64,000 bases of DNA from Pseudomonas sp. dw_612. GTDB taxonomy: Bacteria; Pseudomonadota; Gammaproteobacteria; Pseudomonadales; Pseudomonadaceae. Of the stretch, positions 22,335 through 31,603 are shown in pieces (position 1 is the first letter of the stretch; each line of letters begins with the position of its first letter). The notes below the pieces were generated by a model. The model ran no database searches. It saw nothing but the letters and a program-made list of their open reading frames with translations, and was not told the origin of the DNA. A program made the position numbers and the translations under genes. The DNA lies in NCBI RefSeq assembly GCF_018449725.1, contig NZ_JAAVVC010000004.1, positions 248,001 to 312,000 of the forward strand, in the 5' to 3' direction.

Positions 22335-23357
22335 TTACCAGAAGCGTTGTTGAGTCAGGCGACTCCACCAGCTCAACAACACGCGGTCGATGGAACCGCT
22401 GGCGGCCAGGCCGACCCGTTCCTGAAGGCTTTTGCGTTCGGCGTAGCGCAAGTGGAACAACTCGGCACTCTTGGCCCGCTCGGACAGGTATTCGTCGCTG
22501 GTCTTCAGTTCGTCCACCAGTTGTTTATCCAGCGCGGCGATACCGAGCCAGATCTCGCCGGTGGCCACTTCATTGATGGCCAGTTGCGGGCGATAGCGCG
22601 ACACGAAGTTCTTGAACAGCGCGTGGGTGATGTCCAGGTCTTCCTGGAACTTCTCGCGGCCCTTCTCGGTGTTTTCGCCAAACACGGTCAGAGTGCGCTT
22701 GTACTCGCCGGCGGTCAGCACTTCGAAGTCGATGTCGTGCTTTTTCAGCAGGCGATTGACGTTGGGCAACTGCGCCACCACGCCGATGGAGCCGAGAATG
22801 GCGAACGGAGCGCTGATAATTTTCTCGCCGATGCACGCCATCATGTAGCCACCGCTGGCGGCGACCTTGTCGATGCACACGGTCAGCGGCACGCCGGCGT
22901 CACGGATACGCGCCAGTTGCGACGACGCCAGGCCATAGCTGTGGACCATGCCACCGCCGCTTTCCAGGCGCAGGACCACTTCGTCCTTGGGCGTGGCGAG
23001 GGTCAGCAGTGCGGTGATCTCGTGGCGCAGGCTTTCAGTGGCGGACGCCTTGATATCGCCATCGAAATCCAGCACGAACACCCGGGCCTTGGCTTCGGGT
23101 TTCTTCTTCTGTTTTTTTTCGGTTTTGGACTGGGACTTGCGCAGGGCCTTGAGCTGATCCTTGTCGAGCAGGGATTGCTCCAGGCGTTCGCGCAGCCCTT
23201 TGTAGAAATCATTGAGTTTGCTGACCTGCAACTGACCGGCTGACTTGCGCCGACCCTTGCTGCGCAATGCCGCGAAACTGGCCAGGACCACCAGAATGGC
23301 GATCACCAGTGTCACGGTCTTGGCCAGGAAACTGGCGTACTCGGCAAAAAACTCCAC
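22335..23357 (-). CDS. sohB: SohB-type inner-membrane signal-peptide-peptidase-like protease
   Basis: Serine protease of the S49 (SppA/SohB) family, anchored in the inner membrane and thought to degrade periplasmic or membrane peptides. The 340-residue protein has one N-terminal membrane helix (VTLVIAILVVLASFAAL), a Lys-rich linker (about 70-90), then the protease domain. The catalytic pair is visible as Ser168 in VAASGGYMMA and Lys220 in TAGEYKRT, giving the Ser-Lys dyad of the family. The start is a GTG at 23357 with AGGAG 6 bases upstream; the open frame extends to 23486 but that part has no membrane-anchor-like start. Divergent from a histidine phosphatase gene. Confidence 0.92.
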   Translation of the reverse strand: MEFFAEYASFLAKTVTLVIAILVVLASFAALRSKGRRKSAGQLQVSKLNDFYKGLRERLEQSLLDKDQLKALRKSQSKTEKKQKKKPEAKARVFVLDFDGDIKASATESLRHEITALLTLATPKDEVVLRLESGGGMVHSYGLASSQLARIRDAGVPLTVCIDKVAASGGYMMACIGEKIISAPFAILGSIGVVAQLPNVNRLLKKHDIDFEVLTAGEYKRTLTVFGENTEKGREKFQEDLDITHALFKNFVSRYRPQLAINEVATGEIWLGIAALDKQLVDELKTSDEYLSERAKSAELFHLRYAERKSLQERVGLAASGSIDRVLLSWWSRLTQQRFW

Positions 23358-23564
23358 ACAGGACTCCTTTAATACTGATGCGCGGCTGAAACACTTGCGC
23401 GGAATGACTCCAGCATACCCATGCCCCGCCTTTGGGGCCAGCCATGAAACCTCTGGAAACAGGCCTGTAACGGGCATTTCAAACAAGCGTATGTTTTTTC
23501 ATTGACAGCTCACGGTCATCCTCATAACCTCGCCAAACCTTCAACGTACCGGGATGACGCGGAC

Positions 23565-24275
23565 GTGGGCAGCATCTACTTGATTCGACATGGCCAGGCC
23601 TCCTTTGGTGCAGACGACTATGACGTCCTGTCGCCGACCGGTGTCCGCCAGGCAGAAATCCTCGGCCAGCACCTCGCTGAGCTGGGTGTCAGCTTCGATC
23701 GCTGCCTCTCGGGGGACCTGCGTCGCCAGCAACATACAGCCAATAGCGCACTGGAACAGTACGCCGCCGTGGGCCTGCCGGTGCCGACCCTGGAAACCGA
23801 TTCCGCCTTCAACGAATTCGACGCCGACGCGGTGATCCGCGCCTTGCTCCCGGCCATGCTCGACGACGAGCCGCACGCCCTGGACATCCTGCGCAACGCC
23901 GCGCAAAACCGCGCCGAGTTCCAGCGCATCTTCGCCCTGATCATCGAACGCTGGCTGGCCGGCACCTATGACACGCCGGGACTGGAAAGTTGGCTGGGCT
24001 TTGTCGAGCGCGTACAGGCCGGTCTGCATCGCATTCTGGAGCAGGCCGACAACACGCAGAAAATCGCCGTGTTCACCTCCGGCGGCACCATCACCGCCCT
24101 GCTCCATCTCATTACGCAAATGCCTGCCCGGCAGGCCTTTGAGCTCAACTGGCAAATCGTCAACACCTCGCTCAACCAACTGAAGTTCCGTGGTCGCGAG
24201 GTGGCTCTGGCTTCCTTCAACAGTCATGCGCACCTGCAACTGCTGAAGGCCCCGGAACTCATCACGTTTCGCTGA
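23565..24275 (+). CDS. Histidine phosphatase family protein
   Basis: A 236-residue member of the histidine phosphatase (phosphoglycerate-mutase-like) superfamily. The catalytic RHG motif sits at the very start (IYLIRHGQASFGADDYDVLS), with LSPTGVRQAEILGQHL next and a late SGGTITALL that positions the second catalytic His region. The substrate is unknown; members act on phospho-sugars, phospho-proteins or cofactors. The start is most likely the GTG at 23565, which puts RHG about 8 residues in, as usual for the family. A TTG at 23502 gives 21 extra residues with no recognisable content. It is co-oriented with the SCP2 gene 64 bases downstream and probably shares its transcript. Confidence 0.82.
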   Translation: MGSIYLIRHGQASFGADDYDVLSPTGVRQAEILGQHLAELGVSFDRCLSGDLRRQQHTANSALEQYAAVGLPVPTLETDSAFNEFDADAVIRALLPAMLDDEPHALDILRNAAQNRAEFQRIFALIIERWLAGTYDTPGLESWLGFVERVQAGLHRILEQADNTQKIAVFTSGGTITALLHLITQMPARQAFELNWQIVNTSLNQLKFRGREVALASFNSHAHLQLLKAPELITFR

Positions 24276-24339
24276 GTCCGGACTATTGTGACCCTGGCTG
24301 TAATCACCCAGCTCTAATTACCCAAGAAAGGATCAAACC

Positions 24340-24654
24340 ATGACCTCCGTAGCTGATGCCGTACAAGCAATGAAAGCCAAGTTCAACCCAGCCGCCGCTG
24401 CCGGTCTGGACCTGGTCTTCGGTTTCCGCATCGACGACACCAAGAACTTCTCGCTGATCGTCAAAGACAGCACCTGCGAGCTGCAAGAAGGCGAAAACCC
24501 GGACGCCCAGGTCACGCTGGTGATGGACGGCGAAACCCTGGAAGGCATCGTCGACGGTTCGACCGACGGCATGCAGGCGTTCATGGGCGGTAAACTGCGC
24601 GCTGAAGGCGACATGATGCTGGCGATGAAACTGTCCGAGCTGTTCCCTTCGTAA
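24340..24654 (+). CDS. SCP2 sterol-binding-domain protein
   Basis: A 104-residue single-domain SCP2 (sterol carrier protein 2) fold protein, expected to bind lipids or hydrophobic ligands in the cytoplasm. The family pattern is clear: VADAVQAMKAKFNPAAAAGL, then FRIDDTKNFSLIVKDSTCEL, then GENPDAQVTLVMDGETLEGI, and the ending GGKLRAEGDMMLAMKLSELF. AAAGGA lies 8 bases before the ATG. It follows the histidine phosphatase gene; the pairing is consistent with an operon but does not reveal the ligand. Two hairpins lie downstream. Confidence 0.88.
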   Translation: MTSVADAVQAMKAKFNPAAAAGLDLVFGFRIDDTKNFSLIVKDSTCELQEGENPDAQVTLVMDGETLEGIVDGSTDGMQAFMGGKLRAEGDMMLAMKLSELFPS

Positions 24655-24660
24655 GATGAC

Positions 24661-24720
24661 GGCTCCCTGATCGGGGAGCCTCTCTGGCTGCAAGCGAATC
24701 CCGTCTATATGGCGGGATTC
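24661..24720 (+). terminator. Hairpins after the SCP2 gene, possible terminator
   Basis: Stem GGCTCCC/GGGGAGCC (24661-24680) is followed by TCTCT rather than a T run, and a second stem GAATCCCG/CGGGATTC lies at 24696-24720. Weak as an intrinsic terminator, plausible as a transcript end. Confidence 0.4.
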
Positions 24721-24825
24721 GTGCGTCTGGGCGTCGGGAATCGGTTTTGCGGTCTATATTCCTTCTGGCCGCATGCGTCAGACATCGGCTGTTCTTTGAT
24801 GAACCACCGAGCGGAGAACGCTGCC

Positions 24826-26784
24826 ATGAGCCCACCTGACGACCACGACGGATTCAACCGCCGCCGTGTACTGCAAGGCCTTTCGGCAGGTGCCGTCGGT
24901 GCCTGGGTCAGCCCACTTTTCGCAGGGAGTAAAACCATGCCCGATGCCCCGGCCGATCTGATTCTGTACAACGGTCGCTTGCACACCGTTGACCGCAAGA
25001 AACCCCAGGCCAGCGCGGTGGCGATCAAGGACGGACGCTTCGTGGTGGTCGGCAGCGACGCCCAGGCCATGGCCCTGCAAGGTCCCGGCACGCAGATCAT
25101 CGACCTGCACGGACGCACGGTGATCCCCGGCCTCAACGACTCGCACCTGCACCTGATTCGCGGCGGCCTCAATTACAACCTTGAACTACGCTGGGAAGGC
25201 GTGCCGTCACTGGTCGATGCCTTGCGCATGCTCAAGGACCAGGCGGACCGCACACCGACGCCGCAATGGGTCCGAGTGGTGGGTGGCTGGAACGAATTCC
25301 AGTTCGCCGAAAAACGCCTGCCCACGATTGAAGAATTGAACAAGGCTGCGCCGGATACCCCGGTGTTCGTCCTGCACCTCTACGACCGCGCCCTGCTCAA
25401 CCGCGCCGCGCTGAAAGTGGTCGGCTACACCCGTGACACGCCGAACCCACCCGGCGGAGAAATCGTCCGCGATTCGAACGGCGACCCGACCGGCATGCTC
25501 ATCGCACGGCCCAATGCGATGATTCTCTACTCGACGTTGGCCAAGGGGCCGAAGTTGCCGCTGGAATATCAGGTCAACTCGACCCGCCAGTTTATGCGCG
25601 AACTCAATCGTCTCGGCCTGACCAGCGCCATCGATGCTGGCGGTGGCTATCAGAATTACCCCGACGATTACCAAGTCATCCAGCAATTGGCCAAAGACCA
25701 GCAACTCACAGTGCGCATTGCCTACAACCTGTTCACCCAGAAACCCAAGGAAGAACTCACCGACTTCAAGAACTGGACCAACACCTCCCATTACGGTCAA
25801 GGCGACGACTTCCTGCGCCACAACGGCGCCGGGGAAATGCTGGTGTTTTCGGCAGCGGATTTCGAAGACTTCCTCGAGCCGCGCCCGGACCTGCCGCAAA
25901 CCATGGAGCAGGAACTGGAACCGGTGGTGCGCCACCTCGTCGAACAGCGCTGGCCGTTCCGCCTGCACGCGACCTACAACGAATCCATCAGCCGCATGCT
26001 CGACGTGTTCGAGAAGGTCAATCGCGACATTCCGTTCGATGGTTTGCCATGGTTTTTCGACCACGCCGAAACCATCACCCCGCAGAATATCGAGCGCGTC
26101 AAAGCCCTCGGCGGCGGCATTGCGATTCAGGACCGGATGGCGTTTCAGGGTGAGTACTTTGTCGATCGCTACGGCGCCAAAGCCGCCGAACACACCCCGC
26201 CGATCGCCCGCATGCTGGCCGAGGGCATTCCGGTCGGCGCCGGCACCGACGCTACGCGGGTCTCCAGCTACAACCCTTGGACCTCCATGTATTGGCTGGT
26301 CAGCGGCCGCACCGTCGGTGGTCTGGAACTGTACCCGCAAGGCCTTAGCCGCGACACGGCGCTGGAGCTGTTCACCCACGGCAGCGCCTGGTTCTCCTCC
26401 GAGCAAGGCAAGAAAGGCCAGATCAAGGTCGGGCAACTGGCGGACTTGATTGCGCTGTCAGCGGACTACTTTCACATCGAGGACGAAGCGATCAAGTGGA
26501 TCGAATCGGTGCTGACCATCGTCGATGGCAAGATCGTCTACGGCAGCGTCGAGTTTGAAAAACTGTCACCGCCACCGATCCCGGTGGTGCCCGAGTGGTC
26601 GCCCGTGACCAAAGTGCCAGGGCACTGGCAACCGCTGGCGCCGCTGACGGCGCAGGTTCACCAGTGCGTCGGGGCGTGTGCGGTGCATGCCCATAGCCAT
26701 GAACGGGCGCGGTTGTCGGCAGCGCCGGTCAGCGACTTCCAGGGATTCTGGGGCGCGTTTGGGTGCTCCTGTTTTGCTTTCTGA
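24826..26784 (+). CDS. Amidohydrolase family protein (YtcJ-like) with Tat-type signal
   Basis: Metal-dependent hydrolase of the amidohydrolase-3 (YtcJ-like) group, 652 residues. The N terminus has a twin-arginine-like signal (NRRRVLQGLSAGAVGAWVSP), predicting export of a folded metalloenzyme. The metal site is visible as NDSHLHLIRGG, with further ligands in FRLHATYNE, FFDHAETIT and the late Asp in GAGTDATRV. The C terminus is unusual: after the barrel it carries a Cys/His-rich tail (HQCVGACAVHAHSH ... GCSCFAF). The ATG at 24826 with GGAG upstream is preferred, since it places the Arg pair near residue 12; in-frame ATGs at 24709 and 24799 would bury the signal. Substrate unknown. It stands alone between two unrelated genes, followed by a REPIN. 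Confidence 0.83.
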   Translation: MSPPDDHDGFNRRRVLQGLSAGAVGAWVSPLFAGSKTMPDAPADLILYNGRLHTVDRKKPQASAVAIKDGRFVVVGSDAQAMALQGPGTQIIDLHGRTVIPGLNDSHLHLIRGGLNYNLELRWEGVPSLVDALRMLKDQADRTPTPQWVRVVGGWNEFQFAEKRLPTIEELNKAAPDTPVFVLHLYDRALLNRAALKVVGYTRDTPNPPGGEIVRDSNGDPTGMLIARPNAMILYSTLAKGPKLPLEYQVNSTRQFMRELNRLGLTSAIDAGGGYQNYPDDYQVIQQLAKDQQLTVRIAYNLFTQKPKEELTDFKNWTNTSHYGQGDDFLRHNGAGEMLVFSAADFEDFLEPRPDLPQTMEQELEPVVRHLVEQRWPFRLHATYNESISRMLDVFEKVNRDIPFDGLPWFFDHAETITPQNIERVKALGGGIAIQDRMAFQGEYFVDRYGAKAAEHTPPIARMLAEGIPVGAGTDATRVSSYNPWTSMYWLVSGRTVGGLELYPQGLSRDTALELFTHGSAWFSSEQGKKGQIKVGQLADLIALSADYFHIEDEAIKWIESVLTIVDGKIVYGSVEFEKLSPPPIPVVPEWSPVTKVPGHWQPLAPLTAQVHQCVGACAVHAHSHERARLSAAPVSDFQGFWGAFGCSCFAF

Positions 26785-26814
26785 ACACCGGTTTCACTGA
26801 CATTCATAATCCCC

Positions 26815-26907
26815 CCTGTGGGAGCGGGCTTGCTCGCGAAAGCGTCAGGTCAGTCGATGCAAATGTTGACTGACACACCGCTTTCGCGAGCAAGCCCGCT
26901 CCCACAC
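26815..26907. repeat. REPIN between amidohydrolase and hypX genes
   Basis: Arms GTGGGAGCGGGCTTGCTCGC and GCGAGCAAGCCCGCTCCCAC with spacer GTCAGTCGATGCAAATGTTG. Confidence 0.9.
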
Positions 26908-27046
26908 GAGTCCTGCTTTGTTCTGTCAATGTTTGATCCCCGTCAGTAGCCCGCCTCCCCGCACTCTCTACTATCGCCCTTCCATCGAAAGCCAGGGACG
27001 GCTCACTACGAGCCCACGGCTGAACATTTTCAAGGAAGAGGCACTC

Positions 27047-28759
27047 ATGCGTTCACTGAAGATCATTCTGCTGTCATCCGCCTTCAACGGCCTGACCCAA
27101 CGGGCCTGGCTCGAATTGCGTCAGGCCGGGCACAGTCCCAGCGTGGTGCTGTTTACCGACGAAGGCGCGGTGTGCGAGCAAATCGAACATAGCGGCGCCG
27201 ACCTGGTGATCTGCCCGTTCCTCAAGGACCGGGTGTCGCAACAGCTATGGAGCAACACCCGGCGCCCGGTGGTGATCATCCACCCGGGCATCGTCGGTGA
27301 TCGCGGCGCCAGCGCCCTGGACTGGGCCATCACCCACGAACTGGAACGCTGGGGCGTCACCGCGTTGCAAGCGGTGGAAGAAATGGACGCCGGGCCGGTC
27401 TGGGCCACGTGCGAGTTCAACCTGCCCCAAGGCCTGCGCAAATCCGAGCTGTACAACGGGCGGGTCAGCGACGCGGCGATTCGTTGCATCCGCGAGGTCG
27501 TGGAAAAATTCATCAACGGTTTCGTACCAGTGCCGGTGGATTACAGCCAGCGCCAGGTGCTGGGCCGCTTACAGCCGAACATGAAACAGGCCGACCGCAC
27601 GTTCAGTTGGCATGACTGCTCACGCTTTATCAAACGCAGCATCGACGCGGCCGACGGTCAGCCGGGGGTGCTGGCCAGTCTGGCGGGCGGTCAGTACTAC
27701 GTGTATGACGCGCATCTGGATTCCCGCAGCGGTACGCCGGGGGAGATTCTGGCGGTGCACGACGACGCGGTGCTGGTGGCGACCGGTGATCACAGCCTGT
27801 GGATCGGTTCGTTGCGGCGCAAACCGTTGCCCGGCGAAGAAACCTTCAAACGCCCGGCCCGGCACGTGCTCGCGCAACAACTGCGCGAAGTGCCCACCCT
27901 CGCCTGGTCGATTGCGTCCCACCCGTTCAACACCGAGTCCTATCAACCGATCAGCTACCGCGAATCCGGGCAGGTCGGCGAGCTGACCTTCGAGTTCTAC
28001 AACGGCGCCATGAGCACCGAGCAGTGCCAACGGCTGGTGGACGCCTTGCGTTGGGCCAAAGCTCGGGACACCCAGGTTTTGCTGATCAAGGGCGGACGCG
28101 GCAGTTTTTCCAATGGCGTGCATTTGAATGTGATTCAAGCTGCCGAGGTACCGGGGCTGGAAGCCTGGGCGAATATTCAGGCCATCGATGACGTCTGCGA
28201 GGAACTGCTGACTGCCCGGCAACTGGTGATCAGCGGCCTGACCGGCAGCGCCGGAGCCGGCGGTGTGATGCTGGCGCTGGCCGCCGACATCGTCTTCGCT
28301 CGCGCCGAAATCGTGCTCAACCCACACTACAAAACCATGGGTTTGTACGGCTCCGAATACTGGACCTACAGCCTGCCTCGCGCGGTGGGCCGGGCCATGG
28401 CGGAAAAACTCACTGAAGAATGCCTGCCGGTCAGCGCGACCCAGGCGTTGCAACTGGGCATGCTCCAGGAGATTGGCCCGCGTTGCCCGGATGAGTTTGG
28501 TTTGTGGTTGTTGCAGCGGGCCAATGGGGCGTTGAACGATCCGGCGTATGCGGCGATTCGCGAGCGCAAGGGGCGCGGCGATACGCAGTTGATGCAGCAT
28601 TGCCGGAACGCGGAATTGGAGGAAATGCATTTGGACATGGTGCAGAACAGGAAGCAGTTTGCCGAGAAGTGCCGGAATTTTGTGTCGAAGCGCACGGTGT
28701 GTGGGACGCCGCGGAGGTTGGTGGCGCAGTGGGCTCAGGAGGTTGAGTTAGCCGAGTGA
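27047..28759 (+). CDS. hypX: HypX/HoxX-like formyl-THF-dependent CO-forming enzyme
   Basis: A 570-residue two-domain protein matching HypX (HoxX), which makes CO from N10-formyl-THF for the active site of [NiFe] hydrogenases in aerobes. Residues about 1-270 resemble formyltransferase/hydrolase enzymes (VVIIHPGIVGDRGASALDWA, TALQAVEEMDAGPVWAT). Residues about 300-540 are enoyl-CoA-hydratase-like, with the oxyanion-type segment GLTGSAGAGGVMLALAADIV and the HypX-typical HYKTMGLYGSEYWTYSLPR. The ATG at 27047 has AAGGAAGAGG upstream. No hydrogenase structural or hyp genes lie in this window, so its CO may serve something else, or the partner genes lie elsewhere. REPINs flank it on both sides. Confidence 0.85.
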   Translation: MRSLKIILLSSAFNGLTQRAWLELRQAGHSPSVVLFTDEGAVCEQIEHSGADLVICPFLKDRVSQQLWSNTRRPVVIIHPGIVGDRGASALDWAITHELERWGVTALQAVEEMDAGPVWATCEFNLPQGLRKSELYNGRVSDAAIRCIREVVEKFINGFVPVPVDYSQRQVLGRLQPNMKQADRTFSWHDCSRFIKRSIDAADGQPGVLASLAGGQYYVYDAHLDSRSGTPGEILAVHDDAVLVATGDHSLWIGSLRRKPLPGEETFKRPARHVLAQQLREVPTLAWSIASHPFNTESYQPISYRESGQVGELTFEFYNGAMSTEQCQRLVDALRWAKARDTQVLLIKGGRGSFSNGVHLNVIQAAEVPGLEAWANIQAIDDVCEELLTARQLVISGLTGSAGAGGVMLALAADIVFARAEIVLNPHYKTMGLYGSEYWTYSLPRAVGRAMAEKLTEECLPVSATQALQLGMLQEIGPRCPDEFGLWLLQRANGALNDPAYAAIRERKGRGDTQLMQHCRNAELEEMHLDMVQNRKQFAEKCRNFVSKRTVCGTPRRLVAQWAQEVELAE

Positions 28760-28782
28760 TTTTTCGGCGCTTGTGATGGCCT

Positions 28783-28859
28783 CTTCGCGAGCAAGCCCGT
28801 TCCCACAAGGGATTTGTGAATGCCACAGATCCAATGTGGGAGCGGGCTTGCTCGCGAAG
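28783..28859. repeat. REP pair after hypX
   Basis: Inverted arms at 28783-28807 and 28835-28859 (CTTCGCGAGCAAGCCCG and complement). The spacer is only 27 bases and unlike the usual GTCAG-type REPIN spacer, so these are two outward-facing arms. Confidence 0.82.
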
Positions 28860-28874
28860 AACGATAACGCGGAT

Positions 28875-31505
28875 TCAGGGCTGTAAAAGCAGCGCCACCA
28901 ACGCCGTCCACCCCGTCTGATGACTGGCCCCCAACCCACGCCCGGTCTCGCCATGGAAATACTCATGGAACAACACCAGGTCGCGACTCGCCGGGTCGGC
29001 CTGTAACTGTGCATACCCCGCCATCGACGGCCGATTGCCCTCTTCATCCCGCAGGAACAGCCTGGTCAGCCGCTGACTCAAGCTGTCCGCCACCTCTTCC
29101 AACGAAGCGAGAAACCCCGACCCCGTCGGGTATTCCACCGAGAAGTTCTGGTCGTAGTAACGGTGAAACTCGCGCAAGGATTCGATCAGCATGTAGTTGA
29201 TCGGCATCCACACCGGCCCGCGCCAGTTAGAGTTGCCGCCGTACAGCCGCGATTCGGATTCCGCCGGTTCGTAATGGGCGCACAGGCTGTCGCCGTTGAT
29301 GCGGATGCCGAAGGGTTGTTCAGCGAAGGCCTTGGACAAGGAGCGAATGCCGAAGGTTGACAGAAACTCGCCCTCGTCGAGCATGCGCTTGAGCAAGTCC
29401 TTGGTCCGTTCACCGCGCAACAGCGCCAGCAACATACGATTGCCTTCGCCAGGTTCCGTCCAGCGTGACACCAGACTGGCCAGGTCCGGGCGATGGCGCA
29501 TAAACCCGAGCAAGCGCTCGCGCAAGCCGGGCAGGCCTTCGTGTTCGTGCTGCTCCAGAACCTGCACGGCAAACAGCGGCATCAGACCGACGATCGAGCG
29601 CAAGCGCAGCGGTTCGTTTACCCCGTCGGGACGGTGCAACACGTCGTAGAAAAACTGATCCTGCTCGTCCCACAAGCCTTCAGCGTCGGAGTCGATTTTA
29701 TTGATCGCCCCGGCGATGTAGAGGAAGTGTTCGAAAAACTTCACCGCGATGTCGACGTACACGCTGTTGCGTTTGGCCAGTTCCAAAGCGATGCGCATCA
29801 GGTCCAGGGCATACGCGGCGACCCACGCCGTGCCGTCGGCCTGATCGAGTTGATAACCGGGCGGCAGAATCGCCGAGCGGTCGAACAGCGCGATGTTGTC
29901 CAGCCCAAGAAAACCACCCTGGAACAGGTTGCGACCCTCGGCGTCCTTGCGGTTGACCCACCAGGAAAAATTCAGCAGCAACTTGTGGAAGATCCGTTCG
30001 AGGAAGTCCATGTCCCCTGCCCCGGTCAGCGCCTTGTCCTGCTGATACACGCGCCAGCAGGCCCAGGCGTGCACCGGCGGATTGGCGTCGTCGAAGCGCC
30101 ATTCGTAGGCCGGCAACTGGCCGTTGGGGTGCATGAAACGGTCTTTGACCAGCAGCAACAATTGATGCTTGGCGAACCCCGGATCGATCAGCGCAAACGC
30201 CACCGCTTGAAAGCCCAGATCCCACGAGGCATACCACGGGTATTCCCAAGTGTCGGGCATCGAGACAATGTCGAAATTCGACAGGTGCCGCCAATGGGTG
30301 TTGCGAATGTGTGTGCGCTCGGGCGGCGGCGCGGGTTGCGCCGGATCGCCGTCGAGCCACTGGTTGACGTCGAAATAGTAGAGCTGTTTCGACCAAAGCA
30401 ACCCGGCCAGGGCCTGGCGCTGCACATTGCGCGCGTCGGCGTCCTTGATGTCGGTTTGCAGTGCGGCGTAGAAACCATCGGCTTCGGCGCGGCGGCGTTC
30501 GAACAAGGTGCGAGCGTTAATCTGCGGCGAACCGGCCGGGGCAAAGCGCAGGAACACGCTGCGGGTTTGGCCGGCGTCGAAGTTCAGGATGAAATGCGCG
30601 GCGACTTTCGTGCCGCGGTCATGCCGCACCGCCTCAGTGGCGCCATCGACGATAAAGTCATTGATACCGTCCTTGAACGGCCCCTCCGCCGGCACACCGT
30701 CGAGTTTGGGAAAGTTGCTCTGGTTTTCGCAGAACAGCCATTCGCAATCGGCCTCGCCCCAGGCGGTCACTTGTCGGTCCGGCACTTGCGGATGTTGGGC
30801 CAGGATCTGATCGCCATTCAGGCTCAGGTTTGGTTTCTGCCCATCGACCACCCAGCTCCAGGTATTGCGCGCCCACAGTTGCGGCAAGACTTGCAAACGT
30901 GCCGGCTGATCGGCGCGGTTGTGCACGGTGACGCGCATGAAAATATCGTCGGCAGTGTGCTTGGCGTATTCCACGGTCACGTCGAAATAGCAATTGTCGT
31001 CGAACACACCGCTGTCGAGGATTTCGTACTCGGTCTCGGCCAGGCCCCGACGGGCGTTTTCGGCCACCAGATCGGCGTAGGGAAACCCGGCCTGCGGGTA
31101 TTTGTAGAGCATGCGCATGTAGGCATGGCTCGGCACGCCGTCGACGAAGAAATACAGCTCCTTGACGTCTTCACCGTGATTGCCTTCGCTGTTGTTCAGG
31201 CCGAACAGACGCTCCTTGAGAATCGGGTCGCGCTCGTTCCACAAGCCCAGTCCCAGGCACCAGTGCTGGGCCTTGTCGGAGAACCCGGCGAGGCCATCCT
31301 CCCCCCAGCGATAGGCGCGGCTGCGTGCATGTTCGTGGGGGAAATAACGCCAGGCGTCGCCGTCGCAGCTGTAATCCTCACGCACCGTGCCCCACTGCCG
31401 CTCGCTCAAATAAGGCCCCCACTCGCGCCAGTCTTGAGCCTCGCTGCCGGCCAGGCGCTGGCCTTCAGGGGTGTCGAGAATGTTGGTGACGGGTTTTGCC
31501 GGCAT
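28875..31505 (-). CDS. GH63-like glucosidase
   Basis: A large 876-residue hydrolase of the GH63/MGH1-like (alpha/alpha barrel) type. Such bacterial proteins act on glucosyl- or mannosyl-glycerate-type or other alpha-glucosides; the substrate here is unknown. Recognisable segments include GPYLSERQWGTVREDYSCDG near the N terminus, YEWRFDDANPPVHAWACWRV in the barrel, FQGGFLGLDNIALFDRSAIL with a probable acidic catalytic residue, and NSNWRGPVWMPINYMLIESL near the C terminus. There is no signal peptide, so it is cytoplasmic. The ATG at 31505 gives MPAKPVTNILDTPEGQRL; the frame stays open for almost 200 more codons through the inverted repeat and the LysR gene's antisense, which is spurious. Divergent from the LysR gene. 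Confidence 0.85.
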   Translation of the reverse strand: MPAKPVTNILDTPEGQRLAGSEAQDWREWGPYLSERQWGTVREDYSCDGDAWRYFPHEHARSRAYRWGEDGLAGFSDKAQHWCLGLGLWNERDPILKERLFGLNNSEGNHGEDVKELYFFVDGVPSHAYMRMLYKYPQAGFPYADLVAENARRGLAETEYEILDSGVFDDNCYFDVTVEYAKHTADDIFMRVTVHNRADQPARLQVLPQLWARNTWSWVVDGQKPNLSLNGDQILAQHPQVPDRQVTAWGEADCEWLFCENQSNFPKLDGVPAEGPFKDGINDFIVDGATEAVRHDRGTKVAAHFILNFDAGQTRSVFLRFAPAGSPQINARTLFERRRAEADGFYAALQTDIKDADARNVQRQALAGLLWSKQLYYFDVNQWLDGDPAQPAPPPERTHIRNTHWRHLSNFDIVSMPDTWEYPWYASWDLGFQAVAFALIDPGFAKHQLLLLVKDRFMHPNGQLPAYEWRFDDANPPVHAWACWRVYQQDKALTGAGDMDFLERIFHKLLLNFSWWVNRKDAEGRNLFQGGFLGLDNIALFDRSAILPPGYQLDQADGTAWVAAYALDLMRIALELAKRNSVYVDIAVKFFEHFLYIAGAINKIDSDAEGLWDEQDQFFYDVLHRPDGVNEPLRLRSIVGLMPLFAVQVLEQHEHEGLPGLRERLLGFMRHRPDLASLVSRWTEPGEGNRMLLALLRGERTKDLLKRMLDEGEFLSTFGIRSLSKAFAEQPFGIRINGDSLCAHYEPAESESRLYGGNSNWRGPVWMPINYMLIESLREFHRYYDQNFSVEYPTGSGFLASLEEVADSLSQRLTRLFLRDEEGNRPSMAGYAQLQADPASRDLVLFHEYFHGETGRGLGASHQTGWTALVALLLQP

Positions 31506-31603
31506 GGGGTGGTCCGTTGGGGCGGGAGACGGTTGCAGTGTAGTGCGCGGGAATTGGGTAGAACGTGAAAACTCTGACACGTTGGAATTACCTAAAACTT
31601 CCC

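Noticed and set aside
24709..24825. Longer start for the Tat-type amidohydrolase
   Set aside because: It would bury the twin-arginine-like signal and overlaps a hairpin; ATG 24826 has GGAG upstream.
29493..31568. Long plus-strand frame (691 codons) opposite the GH63-like gene
   Set aside because: The minus-strand frame carries recognisable glycosidase sequence; the plus-strand product has no motif.
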